NCBI GenBank assembly: GCA_964606855.1
Contig: CAZSHM010000004.1
Coordinates: forward strand, 1-64,000
Source: UBA7185 sp964606855
Lineage (GTDB): Bacteria > Bacillota > Peptococcia > Peptococcales > Peptococcaceae
Direction of reading: 5' to 3'
DNA: 64,000 nucleotides
How positions within the stretch are numbered: the stretch's first letter is position 1; each line of letters opens with the position of its first letter. Position numbers and translations under genes: made by a program. Of this stretch, positions 26,762 to 35,654 are shown piece after piece. The notes beneath the pieces are model-generated. The model ran no database searches, was not told the origin of the DNA, and saw nothing but the letters and a program-made list of their open reading frames with translations.

Positions 26762-27820
26762 TCAGCCCTGGATGAACGAGCGCGGAAGGGTGATCTCCTT
26801 GAACACCGCGATACAGTAGGCATCGGACATCCCGGAGATATAGTCGCAGACGCCCTGTCGGATGCTCTCCGCCTCCGCGATCTGCTGGTAGAGCTCCGGC
26901 ATCTGCTCCGGGTGCGCACAGTAATATTGAAACAGAAATTGGAGCACAATCGACGCCCGCTCACGCTCCAGTGCGCAGACATCGCCGTTGTAGATGTTGT
27001 CGAACATGAAGTTCCGCAGACCCCGGAGGGCCGCGTCCACATCCGGGGAGAGGCCCAGGCGCACCTCACTGCGCGCCGCGCCGCACCGCAGGGCTTCCTG
27101 CATCTGCGCGCGCCCCTGGACGATCAGATCCATGACCAGTGTGGTGATGCGCGCCCCGTGGCTGTGCCCCAGCACATCCGTGTAGGTGCGCGGAAGCGCC
27201 GCCTCGCTGAGGATGCCGGCGCGAATGCTGTCGTCGATGTCGTGCTGCACATAGGCGATCTTGTCGCTGAAACGGATGACCTGCCCCTCCAGCGTGGAGG
27301 CTACATTGTCGGTGCCGTAGCCGCTGTGGCAGCGCACGCCGTCCAGCACCTCCCTGGAGAGATTCAAGCCCTGCATCGACTTGTGCTGTTCAATGTGCTC
27401 CAGCACGCGCACGCTGTTCAGATTGTGGTGGAACCCGCCCGGCATCAGCTCCGCCAGCACCTTCTCCCCGGTGTGGGCAAAGGGCGTGTGGCCCACATCG
27501 TGCGCCAGGGCGATGGCCTCGATCAGATCCTCGTTGAGCTGCAGGGCCCGGCCGATGGTTTTGGCGATCTGCGCCACTTCCAGCGTGTGTGTGAGCCGCG
27601 TGCGGTAGTGATCTCCGGAGGGGGTGATGTAGACCTGCGTCTTTTGGCTCAGCCGCCGGAAGGCCTTGGAATGGATCACGCGATCCCGGTCGCGCATGAA
27701 ACAGGTGCGCAGCGGATCCGCCGCCTCCGGCTGTCCCCGCCCCGCGCTCTCCGCCGCCGGCATAGCCAGGGGCGACAGCCGTTCCCGTTCCCAAGTCTCC
27801 AGTTCCTGCCGCATGGACAT
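26762..27820 (-). CDS. dgt: Deoxyguanosinetriphosphate triphosphohydrolase-like protein
   Basis: 352 residues. An HD-domain dNTPase that would cleave dGTP to deoxyguanosine and triphosphate. Metal-site residues are visible: HSKAFRRL near 50, RLTHTLEVAQIA (HxxxR...H), and IALAHDVGHTPFAHTGE (the HD pair). The start has AGGGAGG 7 nt upstream. It heads the dgt-dnaG-rpoD cluster; 124 bp separate it from dnaG, which may hold a further promoter not clearly seen. Confidence 0.93.
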   Translation of the reverse strand: MSMRQELETWERERLSPLAMPAAESAGRGQPEAADPLRTCFMRDRDRVIHSKAFRRLSQKTQVYITPSGDHYRTRLTHTLEVAQIAKTIGRALQLNEDLIEAIALAHDVGHTPFAHTGEKVLAELMPGGFHHNLNSVRVLEHIEQHKSMQGLNLSREVLDGVRCHSGYGTDNVASTLEGQVIRFSDKIAYVQHDIDDSIRAGILSEAALPRTYTDVLGHSHGARITTLVMDLIVQGRAQMQEALRCGAARSEVRLGLSPDVDAALRGLRNFMFDNIYNGDVCALERERASIVLQFLFQYYCAHPEQMPELYQQIAEAESIRQGVCDYISGMSDAYCIAVFKEITLPRSFIQG

Positions 27821-27838
27821 ACTTCCGCCTCCCTCTCT

Positions 27839-27860
27839 TCTCCGCCGATCCCGGCGGAGA
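27839..27860 (-). promoter_or_regulatory. Hairpin in the dgt leader
   Basis: A perfect 8-bp inverted repeat (27839-27846 with 27853-27860) with a 6-nt loop lies just upstream of the dgt ribosome-binding site. No T-run follows, so it is not a terminator. It could affect translation or message stability. Confidence 0.4.
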
Positions 27861-27965
27861 CGTTCCGCTCTGTATTATGTATATTCCCACAAGAAGAAGA
27901 TTTCTCCTTCCCCTCCCGGGCAATTTTAGGCGAAGGGGACGTTTTTGTGGCGTGCCGGGCGCGCG

Positions 27966-27997
27966 AAAAAACGGCCGGCAGAAGATTCTGCCGACCG
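27966..27997 (-). terminator. Terminator of the TRAP transporter operon
   Basis: A 12-bp stem (27972-27983 with 27986-27997, one G-U) followed on the minus strand by TTTTTT (27971-27966), 57 bp after the dctP stop. Confidence 0.9.
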
Positions 27998-28053
27998 CAA
28001 AAGATTGCACGGTCCCTGCGCGCCTGCGCAGATTCCTGCCGCAAAGGCGCTCC

Positions 28054-29151
28054 TCAACTGTTCTGAGCCGCATCCAGCGCGTTCAGAAGGACGGTGCCCA
28101 GGCCGTTGACCTGCTGGTCGATGTCCGCATTCAGCGCCTTCACGCCATCCAGCGCCAGCACTTCCTGGAAGAAACTGTCATCATAGTTGATGATGGTCAT
28201 GCCGCGAGATTCCAGCTCCGCCTTGTTGTCGGCGTCGATCTGCGCCAGCTGCGGACGCATCTCGGCCAGCGACTCGGCGACCGCCTGATTCAGCGCCTCC
28301 TGGTAAGCAGGATCCAGCGCGTCATAGGCTTCCTTGTTCATGCAGATCTGGTTGGCGTAGAGAATGTGGTTCGTGCAGGCCAGCACGGACTGCACTTCGT
28401 CGTAGTTCTGGCCCACGATGGTATCGGCCGCGTTCTCCTCCGCGTCGATGGTGCCGTTCTGCAGAGAGACATACAGCTCCGCAAAAGCCAGCGGCGTCGG
28501 TTCCGCGCCGATCGCTTTCCAGAAGTTCATATGGTTGTTGTTGTTCATGGTGCGGATCTGCAGCCCCTGGAAGTCCTCCAGCGTGTTCAGCGGCACATTG
28601 GCCGTCGTCAGGCGGTAGGTCGCGTTCTGCAGGATTCCCAGATACTGGAATCCGGCATTCGCGTAGGCATCCACCAGCGCCGCACGGAATTCGGAATCCG
28701 CTCCGTTCAGAACTTCGTCGATGGTATCGCCGTCGTACTGGGAGAAGGCCATCGGCATGTCAAAAACGGCCATCTCCGGCACAAAGGAGACGATCGGCGC
28801 CGTCTGGCAGACGACAATCTGGATGTCGTTGGAACCCATCTGCCGCAGGAGATCCTCATCTCCGCCCAGATCGCCGTTGGGGTGGTAATCGATGGTCAGT
28901 TTCCCGCCGGTGATCTCCGAGACCTTGGCGGCGACCATCTCGCCGAAGAGCTGTCCGGCGGCGCCTTGGCCGGTGCTGTCCGCGCCGATCAGCTCCACCG
29001 GTTCCAGATCCGCATAGGCGGCTTCATTCCCCGCATTCTGCTGACCCTGCTCGTCGCTCTGGCCGCCGCCGCAGCCGAAAAGCACCAGAGCGAGCATCCC
29101 TGTCAGGCACAGGGCCGCCAGCACTTTTTTCCCGTGTTTCATGTGTCTCAT
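28054..29151 (-). CDS. dctP: TRAP transporter solute-binding lipoprotein (DctP family)
   Basis: 365 residues. An extracytoplasmic receptor that delivers a carboxylate-type ligand to the DctQM permease. It has a lipoprotein signal with lipobox LVLFGC (C27) and a Gly/Gln/Ser-rich tether. The DctP fold is shown by LQIRTMNNNNHMNFWKAIGA, where the family Arg binds the ligand carboxylate, and by ELYVSLQNGTIDAEEN. The start has AGGAGG 6 nt upstream. It is the last gene of aroE-like-dctQ-dctM-dctP, so the ligand may be a quinate/shikimate-like acid. That is an inference from context. Confidence 0.95.
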   Translation of the reverse strand: MRHMKHGKKVLAALCLTGMLALVLFGCGGGQSDEQGQQNAGNEAAYADLEPVELIGADSTGQGAAGQLFGEMVAAKVSEITGGKLTIDYHPNGDLGGDEDLLRQMGSNDIQIVVCQTAPIVSFVPEMAVFDMPMAFSQYDGDTIDEVLNGADSEFRAALVDAYANAGFQYLGILQNATYRLTTANVPLNTLEDFQGLQIRTMNNNNHMNFWKAIGAEPTPLAFAELYVSLQNGTIDAEENAADTIVGQNYDEVQSVLACTNHILYANQICMNKEAYDALDPAYQEALNQAVAESLAEMRPQLAQIDADNKAELESRGMTIINYDDSFFQEVLALDGVKALNADIDQQVNGLGTVLLNALDAAQNS

Positions 29152-29208
29152 GATAAACCTCCTAAAATTTGTATTTCACCGCGGTGAGCGCGGTGTTTTT
29201 CCAACGGA

Positions 29209-30504
29209 TCAGAGCAGACCCGGCAGAAACGTGGAAAACCATGGAATGTAGACGATGAACCCCAGCGCCAGCAGAAATGCCACGATGTAGGGCACCGCGT
29301 GCCGCGCGATGGTCATCGGCTTTTCCTCCGCGATGTTGCCCGCCACAAAGAGATCGAGTCCAAACGGCGGTGTTGCCAAGCCGATAGAGAGGCAGCAGAC
29401 CAAGATCACACCGAAATGCACCGGATCGACGCCGAGATCCTCCATCGCGGGCAGAAGCAGCGGCGCGAGAATGATGATCGCGGGGCCCGTATCCATCACC
29501 ATGCCCAAGAGCAGGAAGATGATCACCAGGGCCGTGAGCGCCAGGAATGCGGAGTGGAAATTGTTCAGAATAAAGCTCTGCACGATGCCCGTCGCCTTGG
29601 TCAGGGAGAGCACGCGCCCGAAAGCGGTGGCAAAAGCCAGCACGAAGGCCAGACCGGCGTAGGTCTTGATCGACTCACAGAGGAACGACCACAGTTCCCG
29701 CACATGGATGGTGCGGTAGATGAAGAGCGATACGAACAGCGCGTAAAAGACGGACACCGTGGCGGCCTCGGTGGGCGTAAAGAATCCACTGTAGATGCCG
29801 CCCAGCACAATGACCGGACACAGCAGCGCCCAGAAACTGTCCAGAAAGAGCCGCAGAAAGCCTTTGGACTTGAGTTCATCCATGCGAAGATTGATCTTCG
29901 CCCGGTCCTCCCCGTGCCGCACACAGTAGTAGACCGCGTAGGCCATGAGAAAGATGCCGATCAAAAGCCCCGGAATGATCCCGCCGAGGAAGAGATCGCC
30001 AGGCGAGACACCGGTGGCCAGAGCGTATAGCACAAACGGAATCGAGGGCGGGATGATGACGCCCAGGCCGCCCGCCACGGCCACCAGGCCGGCGGCCCAT
30101 TTTTTATTGTATCCCAGCTCCGCCAGAAACGGAATGCACATGGAGCCCACGGCCGCCGTCGTGGCGGGGCCGGACCCGGAGATCGCGCCGTAAAAGAGAC
30201 AGGTGCAGACCGCGGCGCAGGGCAGTCCGCCCGGCAGGCGTCCCACAAAGTAGGCGAAAAAGTTGAACAGTCTTTTGGAGACGCCGCCCTTGGCCATGAT
30301 GACACCGCCCAGGATAAAGAGCGGGACAGCCAGAATCGGCGTGCTGTTGGCGCCGGAAAAAGTGTTGTTGAGCAGCTGGACGATGGAGCCGCCCTTGTCC
30401 AGAAACACAATCGGCGCGACGGAGCCCAGAACCATGCTGACCGCGATGGGCACGGAGAGGACGATGGCGATCAGGAAGACCGCGAAAACCAGCAGTGCCG
30501 CCAT
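29209..30504 (-). CDS. dctM: TRAP transporter large permease subunit (DctM family)
   Basis: 431 residues with about 12 membrane segments. This is the ion-coupled transport channel of the TRAP system. Typical stretches include GAISGSGPATTAAVGSM, GVIIPPSIPFVLY, and GMVMDTGPAIIILAPLLLPA, matching the DctM sodium/substrate-site repeats. Its ATG overlaps the dctQ stop by one base (TAATG), showing translational coupling. The gap to dctP is 57 bp. Confidence 0.96.
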   Translation of the reverse strand: MAALLVFAVFLIAIVLSVPIAVSMVLGSVAPIVFLDKGGSIVQLLNNTFSGANSTPILAVPLFILGGVIMAKGGVSKRLFNFFAYFVGRLPGGLPCAAVCTCLFYGAISGSGPATTAAVGSMCIPFLAELGYNKKWAAGLVAVAGGLGVIIPPSIPFVLYALATGVSPGDLFLGGIIPGLLIGIFLMAYAVYYCVRHGEDRAKINLRMDELKSKGFLRLFLDSFWALLCPVIVLGGIYSGFFTPTEAATVSVFYALFVSLFIYRTIHVRELWSFLCESIKTYAGLAFVLAFATAFGRVLSLTKATGIVQSFILNNFHSAFLALTALVIIFLLLGMVMDTGPAIIILAPLLLPAMEDLGVDPVHFGVILVCCLSIGLATPPFGLDLFVAGNIAEEKPMTIARHAVPYIVAFLLALGFIVYIPWFSTFLPGLL

Positions 30505-31121
30505 TATGCCTCGCCTCCTCTGCGCCCAAACAGATCGCCGGCACGTTCAGAGTCGGACGATGCCGCCGCGGCGCCCGCATCCTGGACGTTCAGTGTTTCC
30601 AGCTTGGCGTCCAGCATCGCCTGCTCCGTGGTAGAGATTTCTTTCTCGTGGAAGTGAATCGTGTGGATGCAGATCTGCTGAATGCCGCGCAGCGTCGCCA
30701 AGACAAAGCCCACCAGCATGACGCTGTACACGATCCACATGGGCCAGCGCATCGCCGGCGATGTCTCCCCGCTGTGGAAGATATCCAGTACCGTCGGCAC
30801 GGAGTAGACCGCCAGCAGCAGCATGCAGAGCGTGGTGATCACATAGACGGAAATGTTCAGCACTTTCATGACTTTCTCCGGCAGAATGTCCAGGAGCGCC
30901 GTCACGCGCAGCATCGTGGCCGTGCGCAGCGTGTAGGGCAGCGAGAGGAAGACGCTCCACACCCAGCAGAAGCGGCAGAATTCCTCCGCCCAGGTCAGTG
31001 CCGGAATCCAGGGCAGTTTGCGGATGATCACCTGCAGAAACGTCACGCAGGCGATCACAATCAAGAGAATCGCCAACAATGTCTCCTCCAGATGTAAATC
31101 CAGCCAGCGAATCAGCTTCAT
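30504..31121 (-). CDS. dctQ: TRAP transporter small permease subunit (DctQ family)
   Basis: 205 residues with four membrane segments; the DctQ motif region WAEEFCRFCWVWSVFL is clear after the second segment. It pairs with DctM. The C-terminal 45 residues form a soluble tail longer than usual (ISTTEQAMLDAKLETLNVQD ...). The ATG at 31121 is chosen over 31166 for its fit to the family start and the GGAGGGAAAGGG ahead of it. Confidence 0.93.
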   Translation of the reverse strand: MKLIRWLDLHLEETLLAILLIVIACVTFLQVIIRKLPWIPALTWAEEFCRFCWVWSVFLSLPYTLRTATMLRVTALLDILPEKVMKVLNISVYVITTLCMLLLAVYSVPTVLDIFHSGETSPAMRWPMWIVYSVMLVGFVLATLRGIQQICIHTIHFHEKEISTTEQAMLDAKLETLNVQDAGAAAASSDSERAGDLFGRRGGEA

Positions 31122-31223
31122 GACCCTTTCCCTCCACTCCAAAATACTTGCCTCGGGCGGTTCCAATGCCCGCCCATATCCATGGGTTTCCGCAATTTGC
31201 CGCGGGCCGCGCCGTTCGCGCGT

Positions 31224-32144
31224 TCAGGCGCAGCCGTTCTCCCGCAAAATCTGCAGCAGTTCGTCGCGCATGACTTCCACCGGTGCTTTCTGCCCGCTCC
31301 AGAGCTCGATCTGCGCAGCGCCCTGATAGAGCGACATGGAGAGACCGTTCCGCACGCGGCAGCCGCGTGCCTCGGCATCCTGCAGAAACTTTGTCTTTGC
31401 GGGATTGTAACAGGCGTCAAAACAGAACTGTCCGGCGTGCAGCGCCTCTGCGGGCAGCGGGGAGGTTCCCGCGCTGCGGCCCATGCCGATCCCGCTGGCG
31501 TTCAGCACCGCATCGCACAGCGCGATCGGACGCGTGTCGCCGTAGGGCACAAAGTGCGCGCCGGGCGCCTCCGCGGGATAAAAGTTGGCGTTGAGATCCG
31601 CCGCAAGCGCCCGCGCCGCGGCCTCCTGCGTATCCGTGATGTAGATCGCGCGCGCGCCGTGATCCGCCAGCGCCGCGGTCATGGCTCGCCCCACGCCGCC
31701 CGCGCCCACACAGAAAAAGCGGCTGCGCGGGATATCCGGGCCGTCCTCCTCCGCCAGCGCCGTGTAAAAACCGCTGCCGTCGGTATTATACCCGATCAGC
31801 CGCCCCGTCTCCGTGCGCACCACCGTGTTGCAGCTGCCCGTCCTGCGGCAGAAGGGGTCCAGATCATCCAGGTAGCGCAGGATCTCCACCTTGTTGGGTT
31901 TCGTCACCGCAAAACCTGCCATGGGCAGATAGCGCAGCCCGGCGACGATCTCCGCCAGATGCGTCTGATCGGTCTCACAGTAGAAGTAAAGCAGGTTGCA
32001 GCCCATGGCCCGGTAAGCCCGGTTCTGCATCCGCGCCGCATAAGATTGCCGCAGGGGCGTGCCCAGAAGCGTCACCAGGCGCGTGTGAATATCCGGCTCC
32101 CACGCTCTGACCGCCTGCCGCCGTGCTGTCTCCTCCGTCTTCAA
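31224..32144 (-). CDS. Shikimate/quinate dehydrogenase-family protein (AroE-like)
   Basis: 306 residues, an NADP-dependent oxidoreductase of the AroE family. The catalytic Lys is in VTKPNK, the Asp in GYNTDGSGF, and the dinucleotide loop is VGAGGVGRAM. The substrate loop reads LRQSYAARMQN where AroE has GHSLSPxMHN: the first Ser is kept but the second is Ala, and His of MHN is Gln. This points to altered specificity, for example quinate or a related acid, rather than the biosynthetic AroE. It is the first gene of the TRAP operon (102 bp before dctQ) behind its own promoter, which supports a catabolic or salvage role. Confidence 0.88.
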   Translation of the reverse strand: MKTEETARRQAVRAWEPDIHTRLVTLLGTPLRQSYAARMQNRAYRAMGCNLLYFYCETDQTHLAEIVAGLRYLPMAGFAVTKPNKVEILRYLDDLDPFCRRTGSCNTVVRTETGRLIGYNTDGSGFYTALAEEDGPDIPRSRFFCVGAGGVGRAMTAALADHGARAIYITDTQEAAARALAADLNANFYPAEAPGAHFVPYGDTRPIALCDAVLNASGIGMGRSAGTSPLPAEALHAGQFCFDACYNPAKTKFLQDAEARGCRVRNGLSMSLYQGAAQIELWSGQKAPVEVMRDELLQILRENGCA

Positions 32145-32217
32145 AGCGGTTTCGTCTCCCTTTCCGCTCGCGCGTCGATTTCTTTTCTACACTACTATCC
32201 TAAAGAAACGTGGTCTT

Positions 32218-32247
32218 ATTATAGCACATCCCCGGCGGCGATGTCCA
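32218..32247 (-). promoter_or_regulatory. Promoter of the aroE-like/TRAP operon
   Basis: On the minus strand TGGACA (32247-32242), 18 bp ending in TGC, then TATAAT (32223-32218), about 70 nt before the start codon. Confidence 0.75.
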
Positions 32248-32327
32248 GAATTGTACACCCATTTCCAGAAAAATTTGTCGGCCCCGGCCCTGCGTTCGGA
32301 TGCGCTCCCCGCACAAGCGGATTCCCA

Positions 32328-33560
32328 TCAGCCCGCGCGTCTCGCGGATGCGAGATACAGCGGGATCGCCGCGAGCTGCGCGAGCATGGACACCGCGATC
32401 ATGGCCGGAATGCTGATCTCATACAAAACCCCCATCAGCCAGCTGCCGAGGAACCAGAATACTCCGAAAGAGCATTCAAAGATTCCGTAGCCCGTGGCGC
32501 GGCTTGTCTTCGGCACCATGCCGCTCACGGCGGCTTTCAGAATCGACTCCTGCGCGCCCATGCCGATGCCCCAGAGGACGATTCCGGCGAGCAGGGCAGC
32601 GACGGATCGGCATCCGAAGACGAGAAGGGCGAACGGCGCGGAGAGAAGTGTGGAAAGTACCAGCACCTTCACGCCCATTTTGTCATAGAGCAGGCCGAAG
32701 ACGAGCGCGGCGACCGCGTCCACCAGCATGGCGCCCGCGTACAGCAGGGGGAGCGTATCGGCGGAGAGGAGCGCGGACGCCCCCGCACTGCCGGAGCCGA
32801 TCGCCGTGTACGTGTTGGATACGTGCATGATGATCAGCGCGTAATCGATAAAACCGAATGCAAACAGGCTGATTCCGGCGATGTAAAAGAGAAACTCCCG
32901 CTTCATCTTGAACGGGACATACTCCTTCGGCTCCGGTTCAAACTGTTCGGGATTCGGGAATTTGTGCTTGGTCACGAGCAGGAGGATCAGCGTGATGGCC
33001 CCCGGGATGGCGGTCACGGCAAAACAGACGGCATATTTTCGGAGCACGCTGCCCTCGGTCTGCAGGAGCATCACGAGATACAGCAGCACCGGCCCCAGAA
33101 ACGCGCCGATCTGATCCAGCACTTCCTGGATGCCGAAACTCTTTCCCGCGCCCTCCTGGCTGGCGGCGAAGGACATGATGGCATCCTTTGCCGGTTTTTT
33201 GATCGCCTTGCCCATGCGCTGGACGATGAGAAGTCCGCAGGCAGCGATCCAGCCGTGTTCCCCCACGAGCGCCAGCGCAGGCACAGCGAGGACATCCAGC
33301 ACATACCCCAGAATCGTCATGGGCCAGTACTGGCGCGTCTTATCCGTGAGTTTCCCGAACACATAGCGCATGGAGTAGCCGACCAGCTCGCCAAGCCCCG
33401 ACGCGAACCCGATCACAGCTGCCGACGCGCCGAGCAGGGACAGGTACACGCCTCGGATGCTGCTTGCCCCCTCGTGCGTCATGTCCGAGAACAGGCTGAC
33501 CACCCCGAAAAGCAAAATAAACACCATCGCCTGAGAAAGTTTGTTTCTTTTCGTCTTCAT
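32328..33560 (-). CDS. Major facilitator superfamily transporter
   Basis: 410 residues with 12 predicted membrane segments. The loop motif GKLTDKTRQYWPM after segment 2 and LVFGLLYDKMGVK in the second half match MFS motif A variants. It starts FLLFGVVSLFSDMTHEG, like MFS proteins of unknown substrate that often carry such SDMTxE starts. The ATG at 33560 is chosen over an upstream TTG at 33641. No linked enzyme or regulator identifies the substrate. Confidence 0.85.
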   Translation of the reverse strand: MKTKRNKLSQAMVFILLFGVVSLFSDMTHEGASSIRGVYLSLLGASAAVIGFASGLGELVGYSMRYVFGKLTDKTRQYWPMTILGYVLDVLAVPALALVGEHGWIAACGLLIVQRMGKAIKKPAKDAIMSFAASQEGAGKSFGIQEVLDQIGAFLGPVLLYLVMLLQTEGSVLRKYAVCFAVTAIPGAITLILLLVTKHKFPNPEQFEPEPKEYVPFKMKREFLFYIAGISLFAFGFIDYALIIMHVSNTYTAIGSGSAGASALLSADTLPLLYAGAMLVDAVAALVFGLLYDKMGVKVLVLSTLLSAPFALLVFGCRSVAALLAGIVLWGIGMGAQESILKAAVSGMVPKTSRATGYGIFECSFGVFWFLGSWLMGVLYEISIPAMIAVSMLAQLAAIPLYLASARRAG

Positions 33561-33724
33561 CCTCTGCAGATCCCTTCCTACGCTGCCGGTATGCCGAAAA
33601 CCCTGCTCCGCCTGTCCTCCGCTTCCGCGGCGTCCGCACAAGTCCGCGAAGCCGACGCACTAGGGATACCACATCGCAGGGGAAAAGTCAATCCCCTGTT
33701 ACGGATTTCGCGCCGCAACCGGGA

Positions 33725-33753
33725 TTGTCAAAGCGCGGCGCGCGTGCTATAAT
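33725..33753 (+). promoter_or_regulatory. Promoter of the CoA-disulfide reductase gene
   Basis: TTGTCA (33725-33730), 17 bp ending in TGC, TATAAT (33748-33753), about 100 nt before the ATG. Confidence 0.8.
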
Positions 33754-33854
33754 CGAGCCAGATTCCGCAGGGGATTCCGGGGAATCCTCTGTACAGGGTT
33801 TCTGAAAAAAATTCCAATAAGCATCCGGGACAAAGTACACAGGAGGTTTTTTTC

Positions 33855-35519
33855 ATGAAAGTTCTGATCATCGGCGGTGTGGCGGGCGGCGCCTCCACCG
33901 CGGCGCGGCTGCGGCGCCTGGACGAGAATGCGGAGATTCTTCTCCTCGAGCGCGGTGCGTATATCTCCTATGCCAACTGCGGACTCCCCTACTATATCGG
34001 GGATGTCATCACCAAAAAGGACGATCTCGTGCTGCAGACCCCCCAGCGTTTCGACGCCCGCTTTCGCGTGGAAGTGCGCGTCCTCTCCGAGGCGCTGGCC
34101 ATCCATCCCGACACAAAGCGTGTCACCGTGCGAGATCTGCGCACGGGAAAGACGTACGAAGAGACCTACGACAAGCTGGTGCTCTCGCCCGGCGCGGAGC
34201 CCATCCGTCCGGCTTTTCTGCCGCAGGATTGTCCGCGCGTCTTCACCCTGCGCAACATTCCGGACACCTACCGCATCAAGGATTTCCTCCGGGAGAACCA
34301 TTGCCGCTCGGCCCTGGTGATCGGCGGCGGCGCCATCGGCCTGGAGATGGTGGAGAACCTGCGGCGCACAGGGCTCGCCGTAACGCTCCTTGAGCGCTAT
34401 GACCAGGTGCTGGCCTCGATGCTGGATCCCGATATGGCCTGCCTTGTACACAGCGAGCTGCGCAGACAGGGCGTGCAGCTGCATCTGGGCCGGGAAGTGA
34501 CGCAGGTGGAGGATCTGGGCGACGCCGTTCGCGTCCATACCGCCGGCGGAGACAGCTACAGCGCCGATCTGCTGCTCGTAGCCCTCGGTGTCAAACCGGA
34601 GAGCCGCCTGGCGCGCGACGCCGGGCTGGCCGTCTCCGAGCGGGGCTGCATCCGGGTGGACGCGCATCTGCGCACCAGCGACGCCGATATCTACGCGCTT
34701 GGCGACGCGATCGAAGTCCAGAATCTGGTCAGCGGGCGCGCGGCGCACATTCCGCTCGCGGGGCCGGCCAACCGCCAGGGACGCATCGTGGCCGACAATC
34801 TGGCTGGGCTCGACAGCGTCTACCGCGGCACGCTGGGCACGTCGATTCTCAAGTGTTTCAGCCAGACGGCGGCAGGCACAGGGCTCACGGAGCGCGCGGC
34901 GCAAGCGGCGGGCTTTGACTACGAGAAGGTCTTCGTGTTCCCCTTCTCCCACGCGTCCTACTATCCCAACGCCACGGAGATCAGCATGAAAGTGCTCTTT
35001 GCCAGGGATACGGGCCGCATTCTCGGCGCGCAGCTGGTGGGGCAGGACGGCGTGGACAAGCGCTGTGACGTGCTGGCGACCGCCATCAGCGCCGGACTCA
35101 CGGTGCGGGATCTCGTGCATCTGGAACTCAGCTATGCGCCGCCCTTCTCCTCGGCCAAAGATCCGGTCAACCTTGCAGGCCTCGCGGCCGAGAACATCCT
35201 CACGGGCAAGGTGGAGATCTTTCACTATCACGATCTCCCTTCCCTCTCGGAGCAGGACGTCACGCTGCTGGATGTGCGCACGGTCAAGGAGTACGAGAAG
35301 GGACACATCCCCGGCTTTATCAACATCCCGCTGGATTCCCTGCGGGAGCGTCTCGGGGTGCTAGACCCCGCAAGGCCGCTCTACGTGACCTGCCAGGCGG
35401 GGCTGCGCAGCTATATCGCCTGCCGCATTCTCATGCAGAACGGGTTCCGCTGCAAGAGCCTCTGCGGCGGGTATCAGATCTACCGCAACGTCTGCGACGG
35501 TGAAGCGGCGTCCGTATAA
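33855..35519 (+). CDS. CoA-disulfide reductase-like flavoprotein with C-terminal rhodanese domain
   Basis: 554 residues. Residues 1-445 are a pyridine-nucleotide-disulfide oxidoreductase: FAD loop IIGGVAGGASTAARLRR, single redox Cys C42 in YANCGLPYYIG, NAD(P)H loop VIGGGAIGLEMVE, and the second FAD site YALGDA. The last ~90 residues are a rhodanese domain with active Cys in VTCQAGLRS and LLDVRTVKEYEKGHIPG. This fusion (CoADR-RHD) reduces CoA disulfide or persulfide with NADH and helps with thiol and sulfur redox balance under oxidative stress. AGGAGG is 8-9 nt before the ATG. Monocistronic with its own promoter and terminator. Confidence 0.93.
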   Translation: MKVLIIGGVAGGASTAARLRRLDENAEILLLERGAYISYANCGLPYYIGDVITKKDDLVLQTPQRFDARFRVEVRVLSEALAIHPDTKRVTVRDLRTGKTYEETYDKLVLSPGAEPIRPAFLPQDCPRVFTLRNIPDTYRIKDFLRENHCRSALVIGGGAIGLEMVENLRRTGLAVTLLERYDQVLASMLDPDMACLVHSELRRQGVQLHLGREVTQVEDLGDAVRVHTAGGDSYSADLLLVALGVKPESRLARDAGLAVSERGCIRVDAHLRTSDADIYALGDAIEVQNLVSGRAAHIPLAGPANRQGRIVADNLAGLDSVYRGTLGTSILKCFSQTAAGTGLTERAAQAAGFDYEKVFVFPFSHASYYPNATEISMKVLFARDTGRILGAQLVGQDGVDKRCDVLATAISAGLTVRDLVHLELSYAPPFSSAKDPVNLAGLAAENILTGKVEIFHYHDLPSLSEQDVTLLDVRTVKEYEKGHIPGFINIPLDSLRERLGVLDPARPLYVTCQAGLRSYIACRILMQNGFRCKSLCGGYQIYRNVCDGEAASV

Positions 35520-35616
35520 GGCGGAGCGGACAGAGGCAGCGTTCCGGTGCGCGCTCTCGAGGCACTTTTCCCGCTCCGGCGCGGGAGGAACTGCCCGGAA
35601 ACCGCGCATGAAAAAG

Positions 35617-35653
35617 CGGAGGAGAGATCGTCGAAATCTTTCCTCCGTTTTTT
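35617..35653 (+). terminator. Terminator between the flavoprotein gene and recN
   Basis: A 12-bp stem with one mismatch (35617-35628 with 35636-35647) followed by TTTTTT. A-rich bases on the other side let it also end recN transcription on minus. Confidence 0.85.
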
Positions 35654-35654
35654 G

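Noticed and set aside
31182..33752. An 856-codon plus-strand frame
   Set aside because: It runs antisense through two unrelated genes (AroE-like and MFS) and their intergenic region, which no real gene would do.
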